DNA of 64,000 nt, taken from contig CACGLH010000001.1 in assembly GCA_902573735.1 (NCBI GenBank), positions 1 through 64,000 of the forward strand. Reading direction: 5' to 3'. Below the pieces are notes generated by a model. It saw only the letters and a program-made list of their open reading frames with translations, did no database searches and was not told the origin of the DNA. This DNA is from an uncultured Alphaproteobacteria bacterium (GTDB taxonomy: Bacteria > Pseudomonadota > Alphaproteobacteria > Rhodobacterales > Rhodobacteraceae). The translations under genes and the position numbers were made by a program. Numbering within the stretch: position 1 is the first letter of the stretch; every line of letters begins with the position of its first letter. Shown in pieces: positions 56,302 to 64,000 of this stretch.

Positions 56302-56979
56302 TTACATTTTTTGTATTAGATCTATTACATCTCTAGTAGTTCTAACATCAGCTACTAATTGCATTAGATTTATAAGAGCAGCATTATGTTCAATGTCTGT
56401 TCTAGTTGCAGTTCCATCACTTAAGAAAAGGACTTTATAGCCTAGAGCTGCAGCATCTCTTGCAGAGGATTCACAACAGGCATTAGTTAGTGTGCCACTA
56501 ATAATCAAAGTATCACAATCTTTTTCTTTGAGAACTTTCTCAATATCACTAGATCCCTGTATAAAAGCACTTGGACGATATTTTTTGCAAATTACATCTT
56601 GAGATTTGTAATCCATCTTTTCATATATTTTAAATCCTTCGTGCTCTTCACTTGTTTCTACCATCATTTTATTGATTATATTTCCATCAGCATAGTTTTC
56701 ATACATCTGAAGTGTCCATTCACAATTAAAAGTAGACTTAGTCCAAATGACGTGTCCACCTGCATTTCTTAATGTCTCCGCTATATCATTTATATTTTTT
56801 ATTATTCCTCTTGTTTTTGGAATTTCTAATACAGACATATTAGGTTTAACCCAGCTATTTTGCATGTCTATTACAATTAAAGCAGTTTTTAAGGGGTTAA
56901 TTTTTTCAAATACATGTAACTTCCCCCTTCTTTTTATACAGGAATCAATGATTTCTTTTGGAATGGAAATAAGATGCAT
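56302..56979 (-). CDS. Isochorismatase-family cysteine hydrolase (carbamoylsarcosine-amidase-like?)
   Basis: The 225-residue protein has the Asp-Lys-Cys triad of isochorismatase-fold amidases: D38 in ALIVIDMQNSW, K133 in KKYRPSAF and nucleophile C168 in SGTLTNACCESSARDAAALG. The family includes N-carbamoylsarcosine amidase, biuret hydrolase, ureidoacrylate amidase and nicotinamidase. Being next to HyuA/HyuB, N-carbamoylsarcosine or another N-carbamoyl amino acid is the likeliest substrate class, but this is inference from context. The stop abuts the GntR stop in convergent orientation, and the start is 168 bases from the divergent importer gene start. Confidence 0.85.
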   Translation of the reverse strand: MHLISIPKEIIDSCIKRRGKLHVFEKINPLKTALIVIDMQNSWVKPNMSVLEIPKTRGIIKNINDIAETLRNAGGHVIWTKSTFNCEWTLQMYENYADGNIINKMMVETSEEHEGFKIYEKMDYKSQDVICKKYRPSAFIQGSSDIEKVLKEKDCDTLIISGTLTNACCESSARDAAALGYKVLFLSDGTATRTDIEHNAALINLMQLVADVRTTRDVIDLIQKM

Positions 56980-57049
56980 TTTATTTATTCTTCATTTAGT
57001 TAAATTTTAAGCATTATTATAAATACTATTTAAATATTAATGTTAATTA

Positions 57050-57078
57050 TTGACCGTCACATTATGTCAGAATATATT
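57050..57078 (+). promoter_or_regulatory. Predicted strong sigma-70 promoter of the ABC importer operon
   Basis: TTGACC at 57050-57055, spacer of exactly 17, TATATT at 57073-57078. Both boxes match five of six consensus bases, the best pair in this window. It lies 70 bases before the GTG start of the binding-protein gene. A longer open frame begins at 57040 and runs across the promoter, so that extension is unlikely to be translated. Confidence 0.6.
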
Positions 57079-57147
57079 AAATATATATTTACTAAATATT
57101 ATGAACTGAATCAAAAGAAATATACTTATCTATTGAAGGAGGCTCTA

Positions 57148-58230
57148 GTGAAGAAAAATAAAAATAAATTATCTATTATTAATCGTCGAGATATTATTAA
57201 AGGTGCTGGTGCAACTGCGGCAACATTTTTAGCAACACCCTATTTTTTCGTAAAGGCAAATGCTGCAAGTGATCCAAAGCACATGAGGATGTACAACTTT
57301 GACGGTAATCTTGGCGATTTTTATACAAAGCACTGGTACGGTCCTTTCATGGAAAAATTTGATGTAAAAATGGATTTTATTAGACTTAAGGGTAGTAGGG
57401 CACCTCTTGAGAAAGTTCAAGCGCAGATAAATGCGGGGCAACCTGAAACAGATGTTTTACCATTACACCCTGATCAAGTTATATTCGCCAAAAGAAATGA
57501 TTTGATGAGAAATGTTACAAGATCTGAAATTCCTGAGTCAAAGAATTTTTATGATCAATTTTTCACAGAATATGGTCCAAACTTAGTTTTATGGTGCTAT
57601 GGTTTAGCTTATAATACAGAAAAAGTAAAACCTGCTCCTACATCCTGGAAAATCTTATGGGATAAACAATACGCAGGTAAAGTAGCTTTAAATGAAGGTT
57701 TAAAAGATCAAACATTACAAATGGTTAATTTAGCATTCAAAGGTAGCCCTTATCCTGTTGATGCAGAAACCTTTAAACACCTTTCTGATATAAGGCCAGG
57801 TTTGGTTTCATTATGGGGAAGTGGTGCTGATGCAGAGCAACTATTTAGAAATGATGAAATAGTGATGACCCCTTTCTGGAATGGTAGAGTAACTAAATTA
57901 AAGAAAGAAGGTCTTCCACTAGAATTCGCAACTCCTGATGAAGGTTTTTTTGTAAGATCCAGTGTTTATGGAATTCCAAAGAATGCTAGAAATCCAGAAA
58001 TGGCTCTTGAATGGTTAAATTGGGTAATGGGTAAAGGCCCACAGAAGAAAATGGTGGAATTTGGTTATGGTACTCCAAATAAGTTGGTTGAACACACACC
58101 CGAAGAAGCCAAGGCAGTTATTGTTGCTGATCCTGAAGTTGTGAAAAAAGCTGTTAAAGAAGACTTTACCAGAATTCTAGATAATTCAGCTTCTTGGACA
58201 GATATGTGGACTAAGTGGAAGTCAACATAA
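57148..58230 (+). CDS. Polyamine-type ABC transporter substrate-binding protein
   Basis: This is the periplasmic binding protein of an importer. I start it at GTG 57148: GAAGGAGG lies five bases upstream and the protein then begins KKNKNKLSIINRRDIIKGAG, a Tat-type signal. The mature part begins after FVKANA. The 360-residue protein resembles PotD-type family 1 binding proteins: YNFDGNLGDFYTKHW, VLPLHPDQVIFAKRNDL, WKILWDKQYAGKVALNEG, IVMTPFWNGRVTKLKKEG. Polyamine, amino-alcohol or other small organic cation substrates fit the class, but specificity residues cannot be assigned. Permeases and ATPase follow. A 12-base-pair hairpin lies right after the gene. Confidence 0.9.
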   Translation: MKKNKNKLSIINRRDIIKGAGATAATFLATPYFFVKANAASDPKHMRMYNFDGNLGDFYTKHWYGPFMEKFDVKMDFIRLKGSRAPLEKVQAQINAGQPETDVLPLHPDQVIFAKRNDLMRNVTRSEIPESKNFYDQFFTEYGPNLVLWCYGLAYNTEKVKPAPTSWKILWDKQYAGKVALNEGLKDQTLQMVNLAFKGSPYPVDAETFKHLSDIRPGLVSLWGSGADAEQLFRNDEIVMTPFWNGRVTKLKKEGLPLEFATPDEGFFVRSSVYGIPKNARNPEMALEWLNWVMGKGPQKKMVEFGYGTPNKLVEHTPEEAKAVIVADPEVVKKAVKEDFTRILDNSASWTDMWTKWKST

Positions 58231-58241
58231 TTATATCTGAA

Positions 58242-58271
58242 TTTAGTGGATCATTTTTCTGATCCACTAAA
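58242..58271 (+). other. Perfect 12-bp hairpin between binding-protein and permease genes
   Basis: TTTAGTGGATCA (58242-58253) pairs perfectly with TGATCCACTAAA (58260-58271) around a TTTTTC loop. It begins 11 bases after the binding-protein stop and is followed by a mixed T-rich stretch, not a clean U-tract. Such intercistronic stem-loops often protect the upstream mRNA end or reduce read-through, so that the binding protein is made in excess over the membrane parts. A weak terminator is also possible. Confidence 0.75.
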
Positions 58272-58339
58272 ATTCTCAATTTTCCATTTTTTGTAATTTT
58301 TATTTAAAGTAATACCAATTGGTAGTATCCTATTAATAC

Positions 58340-59191
58340 ATGGAAAAGATAGACAATAATAAGATTTCATCTTGGTGGCTTTTAGTACCAACTAGCTTTC
58401 TTTATATAATTACTTTTTTTATCCCTCTTATAACTTTGTTGGTTATGAGTTTCTCTAGGTTTGAGTCAAGTGTAACAACTGTAGGTTTTTATTTAGACAA
58501 CTATGAAAAAATTTTGACTGATGGAATTACACTAAAGATTTTTTTTCAAACCGTAGAATTATCATTAATGATTACACTTTTTTGTTTATTACTTGGATAT
58601 CCTGTTGCAATGTTAATGCGAAGAGTAGGGCCAAAAGCTCGTCTATGGATATTGCTACTTGTCGTTTCTCCACTTCTTACAAGTATTATTGTAAGAAATG
58701 TTGCTTGGGTATTGATACTTGGAAGATCAGGCATGATTAACGATTTACTTATTTCATGGGGATTAATAAGTAAACCATTACCTTTAATGTATAATGCATT
58801 TGGTGTGGTATTAGCAGTGGTTCATGTTTACCTTTCTTTTATGGTTTTGCCTTTATTTGCAGCATTAAGTTCAATAAATAATTCATTAGAAGAAGCGGCC
58901 GCAAGCCTAGGAGCCAAACCTTTGAGTATTTTTTTTAATGTGACTCTCCCTTTAAGCCTACCTGGTATTATGGCAGGTTGTACACTTGTGTTTATATTAT
59001 CAATGGGTGTATATCTTACTCCTGTGATTATGGGAGGGAACTTTGTTGTTACACTTCCTATGTTAATCGAAGACGCAGTTAGAAACAGATACAACTGGCC
59101 TGAAGCTTCGGCTATGGCTTTACTCTTACTTGTTGCTATTGGAATAATGATTGTTATCTCGTCCAGTATACAAAAATGGGTAAAAAGTTAA
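58340..59191 (+). CDS. ABC transporter permease (PotB-like)
   Basis: The 283-residue inner-membrane protein has six hydrophobic helices, the first at about 14-36. The BPD-transport EAA loop reads SLEEAAASLGAKPLSIFFNVTLP, with the typical EAA...G and a TLP exit. It forms the first half of the translocation pore of the polyamine-type importer. The closest fit by layout is PotB/PotH. Start at ATG 58340 (MEKIDNNKIS), 109 bases after the binding protein. The end overlaps the second permease by 16 bases. Confidence 0.92.
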   Translation: MEKIDNNKISSWWLLVPTSFLYIITFFIPLITLLVMSFSRFESSVTTVGFYLDNYEKILTDGITLKIFFQTVELSLMITLFCLLLGYPVAMLMRRVGPKARLWILLLVVSPLLTSIIVRNVAWVLILGRSGMINDLLISWGLISKPLPLMYNAFGVVLAVVHVYLSFMVLPLFAALSSINNSLEEAAASLGAKPLSIFFNVTLPLSLPGIMAGCTLVFILSMGVYLTPVIMGGNFVVTLPMLIEDAVRNRYNWPEASAMALLLLVAIGIMIVISSSIQKWVKS

Positions 59192-60006
59192 TGTCAAATT
59201 TAGAAGGATATCGTTCTTTATGGCCAAGAAGAATTCTAGTAATTTTTAGTAGTCTAGTACTATTTTTTCTAACCGCTCCTTTAGTAATTTTAATAATTCA
59301 GTCTTTTACTAATGAGTCTTATTTAAGTTTTCCTCCCCCTACATATGGGACTAGGTGGTATACAGAAGTGATTTATTCTGAAGATTGGCAAAATGCAACC
59401 TTTCTGAGTCTTACAATAGCAATTATAGTGACACCATTATCCCTTGTTCTTGGGACATTAGTTGCTTTTGGATTAGAGCGCGGACCTAAAAAGGGTAAAC
59501 AGACTATTCAGGCAATTATGATTTCACCTATGGTACTACCACATATAGTGCTTGGATTGGGTCTATTCAAAATAGCACTTCAATTCAATATTTCTGATAG
59601 TTTGTGGGCTTTTGTGCCTGCACACTTAACCATAACTATACCTTTTGTAATAGTTACTGTAGGAGCTAGTCTTCAAACATTTAATATTTCATTAGAGGAA
59701 GCAGCAAGAAGTCTTGGTGCTTCAAAATTTTGGGCTGTTTGGTATATAACTTTACCAATAATCAGTCCTGGTTTAATTGCGGGAGCAATTTTCAGCTTTA
59801 TAATTTCATTTGACGAATTTATTATTACATTTTTTTTAGCTACTTTTCAAAGAACATTGCCCTTAGAAATGTTTTCAACATTAATGTATCAGGTTAAGCC
59901 TTCAATTGCAGCTGTATCAGCTCTTACTTTAGCTATTACAGCTATTCTGACGGTAGTATTGATGTTTAGAGGTCAAGTGGTGGGAGGTGGTAAAATAATA
60001 AAATGA
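59176..60006 (+). CDS. ABC transporter permease (PotC-like)
   Basis: The 276-residue membrane protein is the second pore half. It has a hydrophobic N-terminus (about 17-43), the FPPPTYGTRWYTE periplasmic segment typical of PotC/PotI relatives, and an EAA loop SLEEAARSLGASKFWAVWYITLP. The start ATG at 59176 lies inside the first permease gene (16-base overlap), and its stop overlaps the ATPase start as ATGA. A second ATG (59190, MSNLEGYR) directly after the previous stop is an alternative. The tight overlaps indicate one translational unit. Confidence 0.92.
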   Translation: MGKKLMSNLEGYRSLWPRRILVIFSSLVLFFLTAPLVILIIQSFTNESYLSFPPPTYGTRWYTEVIYSEDWQNATFLSLTIAIIVTPLSLVLGTLVAFGLERGPKKGKQTIQAIMISPMVLPHIVLGLGLFKIALQFNISDSLWAFVPAHLTITIPFVIVTVGASLQTFNISLEEAARSLGASKFWAVWYITLPIISPGLIAGAIFSFIISFDEFIITFFLATFQRTLPLEMFSTLMYQVKPSIAAVSALTLAITAILTVVLMFRGQVVGGGKIIK

Positions 60007-61076
60007 GTAATATTCAATTAAAAAATTTAACAAAAAAGTATGGATCATTTAATGCTGTAGACTCAATTAATTTATCTATTAAAAATGGTGAATTTGTGAC
60101 TTTATTAGGTCCTTCTGGTTGCGGTAAGACTACGACTCTAAGAATGGTGGCTGGTTTTATAAAGCCTACTTCAGGTGATTTAATTATTGGTGGTTCGAAT
60201 ATGGTTGGAGTACCGCCACAAAATAGAAAAGTAGGTTTAGTTTTTCAAAATTATGCACTTTTTCCACATATGTCAGTTAGAAAGAATGTGGCATTTGGAT
60301 TAAAAATGAAAAAAATGCAGCAATCACTTATTGCAGAAAAAGTAAATAAAATTTTGGAAACCGTTCAATTACAAGAATTATCTGAAAGAATGCCAAGTGA
60401 ATTATCCGGAGGTCAGCAGCAAAGAGTTGCATTAGCAAGAGCATTAGTAATTGAACCTGAAGTATTATTGTTAGATGAACCTTTTGGTGCATTAGATAAG
60501 AATTTAAGAGATCATATGCGTATTGAATTACGTGATTTGCAAAGAAAACTAAACATTTCTACAATATTTGTAACTCATGATCAGGATGAAGCTTTATCAA
60601 TGTCTGATAGAATTGTAGTTATGGAAAATGGTAAAATTTGCCAAATTGGTTCACCAAGTGAAATCTATGAAAATCCGGCCTCTGTTTTCGTAGCTGGATT
60701 TTTGGGTCTTTCAAATATTTTTTCAGCTGTATGTACAAAAATCATTAGGGCAAAAAAAACTATAGAATTTGAGGGTTTAACCATTGAAATAGAAAGTGAA
60801 AAGTTAAATAAAAGTGATAAAATATCTATCATGATTAGGCCTGAAAATATTCAAATTTATAAGAAAAAAAATGACTCAAAAAAAGAGGATTTTTTAGGAT
60901 TTATAAAATCAAAGATTTATTTAGGCTCTACAATACAATACCAAGTAAAAATTAAAGATGGACCAGTTATTTTAATAAATGCAAATAACTCAAAAATTTT
61001 AAATTACCAAGATTTTGATACTAACGAAGAAGTACGGGTTCATCTTTCCAAAAATGCTATATATCCAATAATATAA
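60003..61076 (+). CDS. ABC transporter ATP-binding protein (PotA-like)
   Basis: The 357-residue ATPase energises the importer. Walker A is GPSGCGKTT (36-44), the Q-loop VFQNYALFPHMSVRKNVAFG, the signature LSGGQQQRVALARALVIEP (about 136-154), Walker B LLLDEPFGALD, and the H-loop STIFVTHDQDEAL. The C-terminal third is a TOBE/OB-fold domain with IMIRPENIQIYK, as in PotA, FbpC and UgpC. The start overlaps the previous permease stop by four bases. It is convergent with the dimethylformamidase-like gene, 17 bases apart. Substrate not determined. Confidence 0.94.
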   Translation: MSNIQLKNLTKKYGSFNAVDSINLSIKNGEFVTLLGPSGCGKTTTLRMVAGFIKPTSGDLIIGGSNMVGVPPQNRKVGLVFQNYALFPHMSVRKNVAFGLKMKKMQQSLIAEKVNKILETVQLQELSERMPSELSGGQQQRVALARALVIEPEVLLLDEPFGALDKNLRDHMRIELRDLQRKLNISTIFVTHDQDEALSMSDRIVVMENGKICQIGSPSEIYENPASVFVAGFLGLSNIFSAVCTKIIRAKKTIEFEGLTIEIESEKLNKSDKISIMIRPENIQIYKKKNDSKKEDFLGFIKSKIYLGSTIQYQVKIKDGPVILINANNSKILNYQDFDTNEEVRVHLSKNAIYPII

Positions 61077-61093
61077 ATTTTTTGGTTGGGATT

Positions 61094-63247
61094 TTAAACT
61101 GTATCAATTAAATGTATTTTTTCAGGTTTCAGAAATCTATTAATTACATTTTCAGTTATTTTTGATACATCGTTTTCACAATTATTCCATAAAAGAGATG
61201 TTGCCCATGCTATTGAACCTGTTGACCAAACAGCTCCTCCAGAAGATGTTGAGAAAATGACCATATCTGCTCGAACATGAGCATGTTGACTTCCATCCAG
61301 AGCACGAGTAGTGGTAATAAATTCTTCTCCTGTCAACAGTCCTGCAGAACCAATTCCAACAGATGTGGCAAGCAAAACTGTATTTTTGGGTGATCCTAAA
61401 TTATGCTCAAATCTGTCTATTTCTAAACCTACACATCCACCACCTCTAAAACCAAAATTACCAAAAGTATCCTCCGAAACTCCTTCAAAAATGAAATTTA
61501 ATTCAGTGGTTTCTTTGATATTAAGCTTTTGAAAATATGTTGATTTTAAAAAGTAGGTTGCACTAAAACCAATCCCAACCAAGGTTTGAGGAGCTCTTCC
61601 ATTCGTTCGCCAAAGCCCTCCTAGCTCTCCATTAAAACTCAAATGGTGTTCCCCAGGTTCACCCTCCCATGTACGTACACCTGATGCGCCTCTTCTATTT
61701 TCTATAACTCCAGGAAAATTTTTTGAATATGCTATTTTCCAATAAAATCCATTGCCTCCTAAATATAAGTGTCGTCCACCATTGTTTTGAAATTCATAAA
61801 TAGCATTCCACATTTCTGTTGAATAATATTCGGGGTGGGAAGCAGTAATTATGATTTTATAATTTTTTAGTAATTTTGTGCCTAAGTTATGTAATTCGTA
61901 ATCTGTAGTTAAATCATAATCAAATTTTTTTAATTCTAACCACTTTATGATATGTGTATCATTAATGTAGTTAAAAGTATATAACCCAGGTCTCATATTC
62001 AATATGGGACGCTTTTCACTTACATATACAACACCTGAACCATCTGCATGGGTATCATAATGTGACAAACCTAATTCTCTATGTTTATTTAAATAAAGTT
62101 CATCTTCACTAAGTGCTATAGGTGCTTCAAAAAGATTTTCTGTATTATGACTATCAAATTTAACATGCGTATTTGAATATGAAAGATATGTAGCAGTTGG
62201 AGCAATAAAAAGTATATCTGATTTATGGACAGTTTCATCCACAGAAATAAAAAAGGGGACATCACTTTGTACTGTTTTATTAGCTAACCTTGCAATGTAG
62301 TAACCCGACTTTGCATATGCTGGAACATCTAAAATTATATTAGTTTCCCACATACAATCAGTGATATCATCTTCATGAAAGTGAATAGCAGTATAATGTT
62401 TTTTATCTTGTAGCCAACTGTGACAGCTGCCATCCCATTTGATACCTGTAGCAGCTCTCATCGGAACATTATGTAGAATTCCATTTGTAACTTGTGTTCC
62501 TTTATCGAAGATTTTATTTGAGGTAATTCCTTCAGAAAAATCCCAATAGGAAATAATTTTTTTATTTTCATTTATAATTTTTGGGCTATCAATTTTACCA
62601 TTAAAATGGAACTCTGTTTTGATTTTTTCGGAATGATTATTACGTGCAGCAGCAAATATAATAGGTTCAGATTTTCTAGGAAAAGAAAGATCATTAATTT
62701 TTATTTTATTAACAATTCCTTCATCTATATTGCTAAAAGGAGATAAATATTTTGAAAATAATGATATTTGCTTTTCTCTTAAATTAATTTCTAATTCAAG
62801 GTATAGCCATTCTCTTAATTTAATTTTAGAAAAGATTAAGATTTCATCACTTTCTTTAACAACGCATAACTTATTTTGGTTGTTGATTAGAATTTTAAAT
62901 TGTCCCCAGTGGAAAATAACTTGGGAAGTTTTCTTCCTCATTGTAGGGAAAACACTTAGTTGTAACTTAATAATTTTATTATCTACTATATCAGGTGCGG
63001 GATCAATAATAGCGAATGATCCTAAATTTATATGCTGGTTTTTTACTTTTATTTTTTGCTTTTTAAACCAAGAAACTTTTTCGTATTTCTCACCTGGTCC
63101 ATTTGGATCAATGTCAGCACAAATCACCCTTAATACCTCCACTGTACAATCACAGGGCAATTTACTAGAGATTTTTAGTTCAGTTTGATTTTTTGGTTTT
63201 ACAGATAATGGAAAAAAGTATCCAATAATTCCAGAAGTTGATTTCAT
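61094..63247 (-). CDS. N,N-dimethylformamidase-like large subunit
   Basis: The 717-residue protein fits the overall pattern of the large subunit of N,N-dimethylformamidase (DmfA2-like). It has an N-terminal beta domain (IIGYFFPLSVKPKNQTELKI, CDCTVEVLRVICADIDPNGP), and a lectin-like insertion in the middle (about 100-240). The catalytic part has IHFHEDDITDCMWETN, GYYIARL, PTATYLSYSNTHVKF, ITASHPEYYSTEMWNAIYEF, LYLGGNGFYWKIAY and RTWEGEPGEHHLSFNGELGG. In the known enzyme the iron is held by two Tyr and one carboxylate. Several Tyr and Glu residues in these blocks are candidates, but I cannot assign them. No signal peptide. Its start overlaps the end of the small companion gene by 4 bases. Substrate may be a different amide. 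Confidence 0.72.
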   Translation of the reverse strand: MKSTSGIIGYFFPLSVKPKNQTELKISSKLPCDCTVEVLRVICADIDPNGPGEKYEKVSWFKKQKIKVKNQHINLGSFAIIDPAPDIVDNKIIKLQLSVFPTMRKKTSQVIFHWGQFKILINNQNKLCVVKESDEILIFSKIKLREWLYLELEINLREKQISLFSKYLSPFSNIDEGIVNKIKINDLSFPRKSEPIIFAAARNNHSEKIKTEFHFNGKIDSPKIINENKKIISYWDFSEGITSNKIFDKGTQVTNGILHNVPMRAATGIKWDGSCHSWLQDKKHYTAIHFHEDDITDCMWETNIILDVPAYAKSGYYIARLANKTVQSDVPFFISVDETVHKSDILFIAPTATYLSYSNTHVKFDSHNTENLFEAPIALSEDELYLNKHRELGLSHYDTHADGSGVVYVSEKRPILNMRPGLYTFNYINDTHIIKWLELKKFDYDLTTDYELHNLGTKLLKNYKIIITASHPEYYSTEMWNAIYEFQNNGGRHLYLGGNGFYWKIAYSKNFPGVIENRRGASGVRTWEGEPGEHHLSFNGELGGLWRTNGRAPQTLVGIGFSATYFLKSTYFQKLNIKETTELNFIFEGVSEDTFGNFGFRGGGCVGLEIDRFEHNLGSPKNTVLLATSVGIGSAGLLTGEEFITTTRALDGSQHAHVRADMVIFSTSSGGAVWSTGSIAWATSLLWNNCENDVSKITENVINRFLKPEKIHLIDTV

Positions 63248-63588
63248 AATTTTGGATCCTCTACAGTAACTTTAATCCCTGTTAATAAAAACCATCTTCT
63301 TTTAAAAATATCCCATTCTGCTTCTGCAATTGATTTGTAAATTACTCCCTTTACTATTTCTGGATTCCTTCCTCTAATTCCTGACAATTGTGCTAATTGG
63401 AACTCTTTAAAGGGTTTTTTTATTAAGATAACAAATCTTCCTTTTAAAGGAGTAGTACGCATTTTATCCAAAATTTGTTGTAGTGCTAAACTGTAAGGTC
63501 CCCTTATATTATTCCGATATTCAATAACCAAGTCCATTCGATTACCGTCAAATTGTAAAATTGCACTGTTAGAGTCATATGGTATCAT
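63244..63588 (-). CDS. Small companion protein, candidate N,N-dimethylformamidase small subunit
   Basis: The 114-residue basic protein lies directly upstream of the large-subunit gene and overlaps it by 4 bases, which implies coupled synthesis. Dimethylformamidase has a small subunit of about 130 residues, so size and position fit a DmfA1-type partner. Seen: AILQFDGNRMDLVIEYRNNI, ALQQILDKMRTTPLKGRFVI, GIRGRNPEIVKGVIYKSI and a Trp/Arg-rich DIFKRRWFLLTG end. No catalytic motif is visible. I cannot confirm the family by motif alone; the call rests mainly on context. Confidence 0.6.
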   Translation of the reverse strand: MIPYDSNSAILQFDGNRMDLVIEYRNNIRGPYSLALQQILDKMRTTPLKGRFVILIKKPFKEFQLAQLSGIRGRNPEIVKGVIYKSIAEAEWDIFKRRWFLLTGIKVTVEDPKL

Positions 63589-63655
63589 TTATTTTTTTCT
63601 TTAAATTTATTTTTACAACTTTTATTATAAGTGAGTATTAATAATAGGATTTAAA

Positions 63656-64000
63656 ATGCAATTAAGCAAAAAGATGTTGAAGATTTCACCATCAAGTACC
63701 GTAATTTTAGCACAAAAAGCAAGGCAATTAAAGGCTGAAGGTAAAGACATTATTGAACTTGGGGAAGGAGAACCAGATTTTAATACTCCAGAATTTATCA
63801 TTAGATACGCGTATCAATCTGCAAAAAATGGTGCTACAAAATACACTTCGGTATCGGGTACCCCAGAATTAAAAAATAAAATTACTGAAAAACTAAGAAA
63901 AGAAAATAATATTAATTATAATGAAAACCAAATTGTAGTTGGGGCAGGCGCGAAGCAACTTATTTTTAATGCACTTTTTTGCTCCATTAATATGGGTGAT
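63656..64000 (+). CDS. Class I aminotransferase, aspartate aminotransferase type (N-terminal part, cut by window edge)
   Basis: The frame starts at ATG 63656 and runs to the end of the window (115 codons). Seen: KMLKISPSSTVILAQKARQL, GKDIIELGEGEPDFNTPEFI, TKYTSVSGTPELKNKI and NQIVVGAGAKQLIFNALF. These are the N-terminal blocks of subgroup I-gamma aspartate/prephenate aminotransferases (AatA/AspC-like). The PLP lysine lies beyond the window. It is divergent from the dimethylformamidase-like pair, with 67 bases between starts. A housekeeping role (aspartate or arogenate formation) is more likely than a part in the amide cluster. Confidence 0.85.
   Translation, partial: MQLSKKMLKISPSSTVILAQKARQLKAEGKDIIELGEGEPDFNTPEFIIRYAYQSAKNGATKYTSVSGTPELKNKITEKLRKENNINYNENQIVVGAGAKQLIFNALFCSINMGD

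Noticed and set aside
62730-63188. Plus-strand open frame of 152 codons opposite the dimethylformamidase-like gene
   Set aside because: Cysteine- and Phe/Ile-rich shadow translation with no start signal, opposite a well-formed coding frame.

Overview
The window is about 70 percent A+T and densely coded: no gap between genes exceeds about 300 bases, many neighbours overlap by 1 to 16 bases, and TTG or GTG starts are common. Gene content is alphaproteobacterial. It includes the RegB/SenC/RegA redox regulon in its usual divergent layout, a petABC cytochrome bc1 operon, aerobic haem synthesis (hemF, hemH), UbiG and a UbiH/COQ6-type hydroxylase, an rbfA-truB-rpsO-pnp block, and an ftsK-lolA pair. 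Together with the low GC and short spacers this suggests a streamlined, aerobic, probably marine planktonic alphaproteobacterium (for example an AEGEAN-169, HIMB59 or SAR11-like lineage). The clade cannot be fixed from sequence reading alone. There is no sign of prophage, insertion sequence, CRISPR array or replication origin.

Layout. 1-4635 (minus): lolA (cut by the window edge), ftsK and an amidase. 4722-9209: a UbiH-like hydroxylase, then regA and senC (minus) divergent from regB-tsaE (plus). 9206-13301: sbcB, trxA, folC, accD. 13461-20736: a lipoprotein, fadH, proline iminopeptidase, ubiG, an unknown protein coupled to a MarR regulator, a nitrilase-fold amidase and a degenerate methyltransferase. 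20831-23590: hemH, a class IV aminotransferase and an overlapping sulfotransferase-fold protein. 23610-28050 (minus): rbfA, truB, a DUF1643 gene, rpsO, pnp. 28160-36458: dapB, mltB, Nudix, hslO, nudL, CCA-adding enzyme, hemF, tlyA, aroC. 36543-39288 (minus): petABC. 39402-43770: trmL, gabD, dapF-mtaB and tRNA-Lys. 43796-46783: a 2OG oxygenase-like gene, then a minus-strand run encoding a divergent ribosome-recycling-factor-like protein, a HugZ-like protein, a small secreted protein and MepA.

The last 17 kb (47002-63656) is accessory catabolism. It holds a ThDP enzyme and an arylformamidase-like hydrolase, followed by a six-gene plus-strand operon (ABM-like, DinB-like, flavin monooxygenase, HyuA, HyuB, GntR). 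Next come a convergent cysteine hydrolase, a four-gene polyamine-type ABC importer, and a convergent two-subunit protein resembling N,N-dimethylformamidase. The gene set suggests import and stepwise hydrolysis of small amides, hydantoins or ureides, under a GntR regulator. The substrate is not shown by the sequence. The window ends inside a class I aminotransferase gene.

The most interesting items are: the RRF-like paralogue (46079-46783); the dimethylformamidase-like pair beside the importer and hydantoinase operon; the CCA-adding enzyme with Asn in place of the first catalytic Asp; a BioC/NDUFAF5-type methyltransferase without a recognisable SAM motif; and two genes (folC and the class IV aminotransferase) whose conserved N-termini lie upstream of any ATG, GTG or (for folC) TTG codon.
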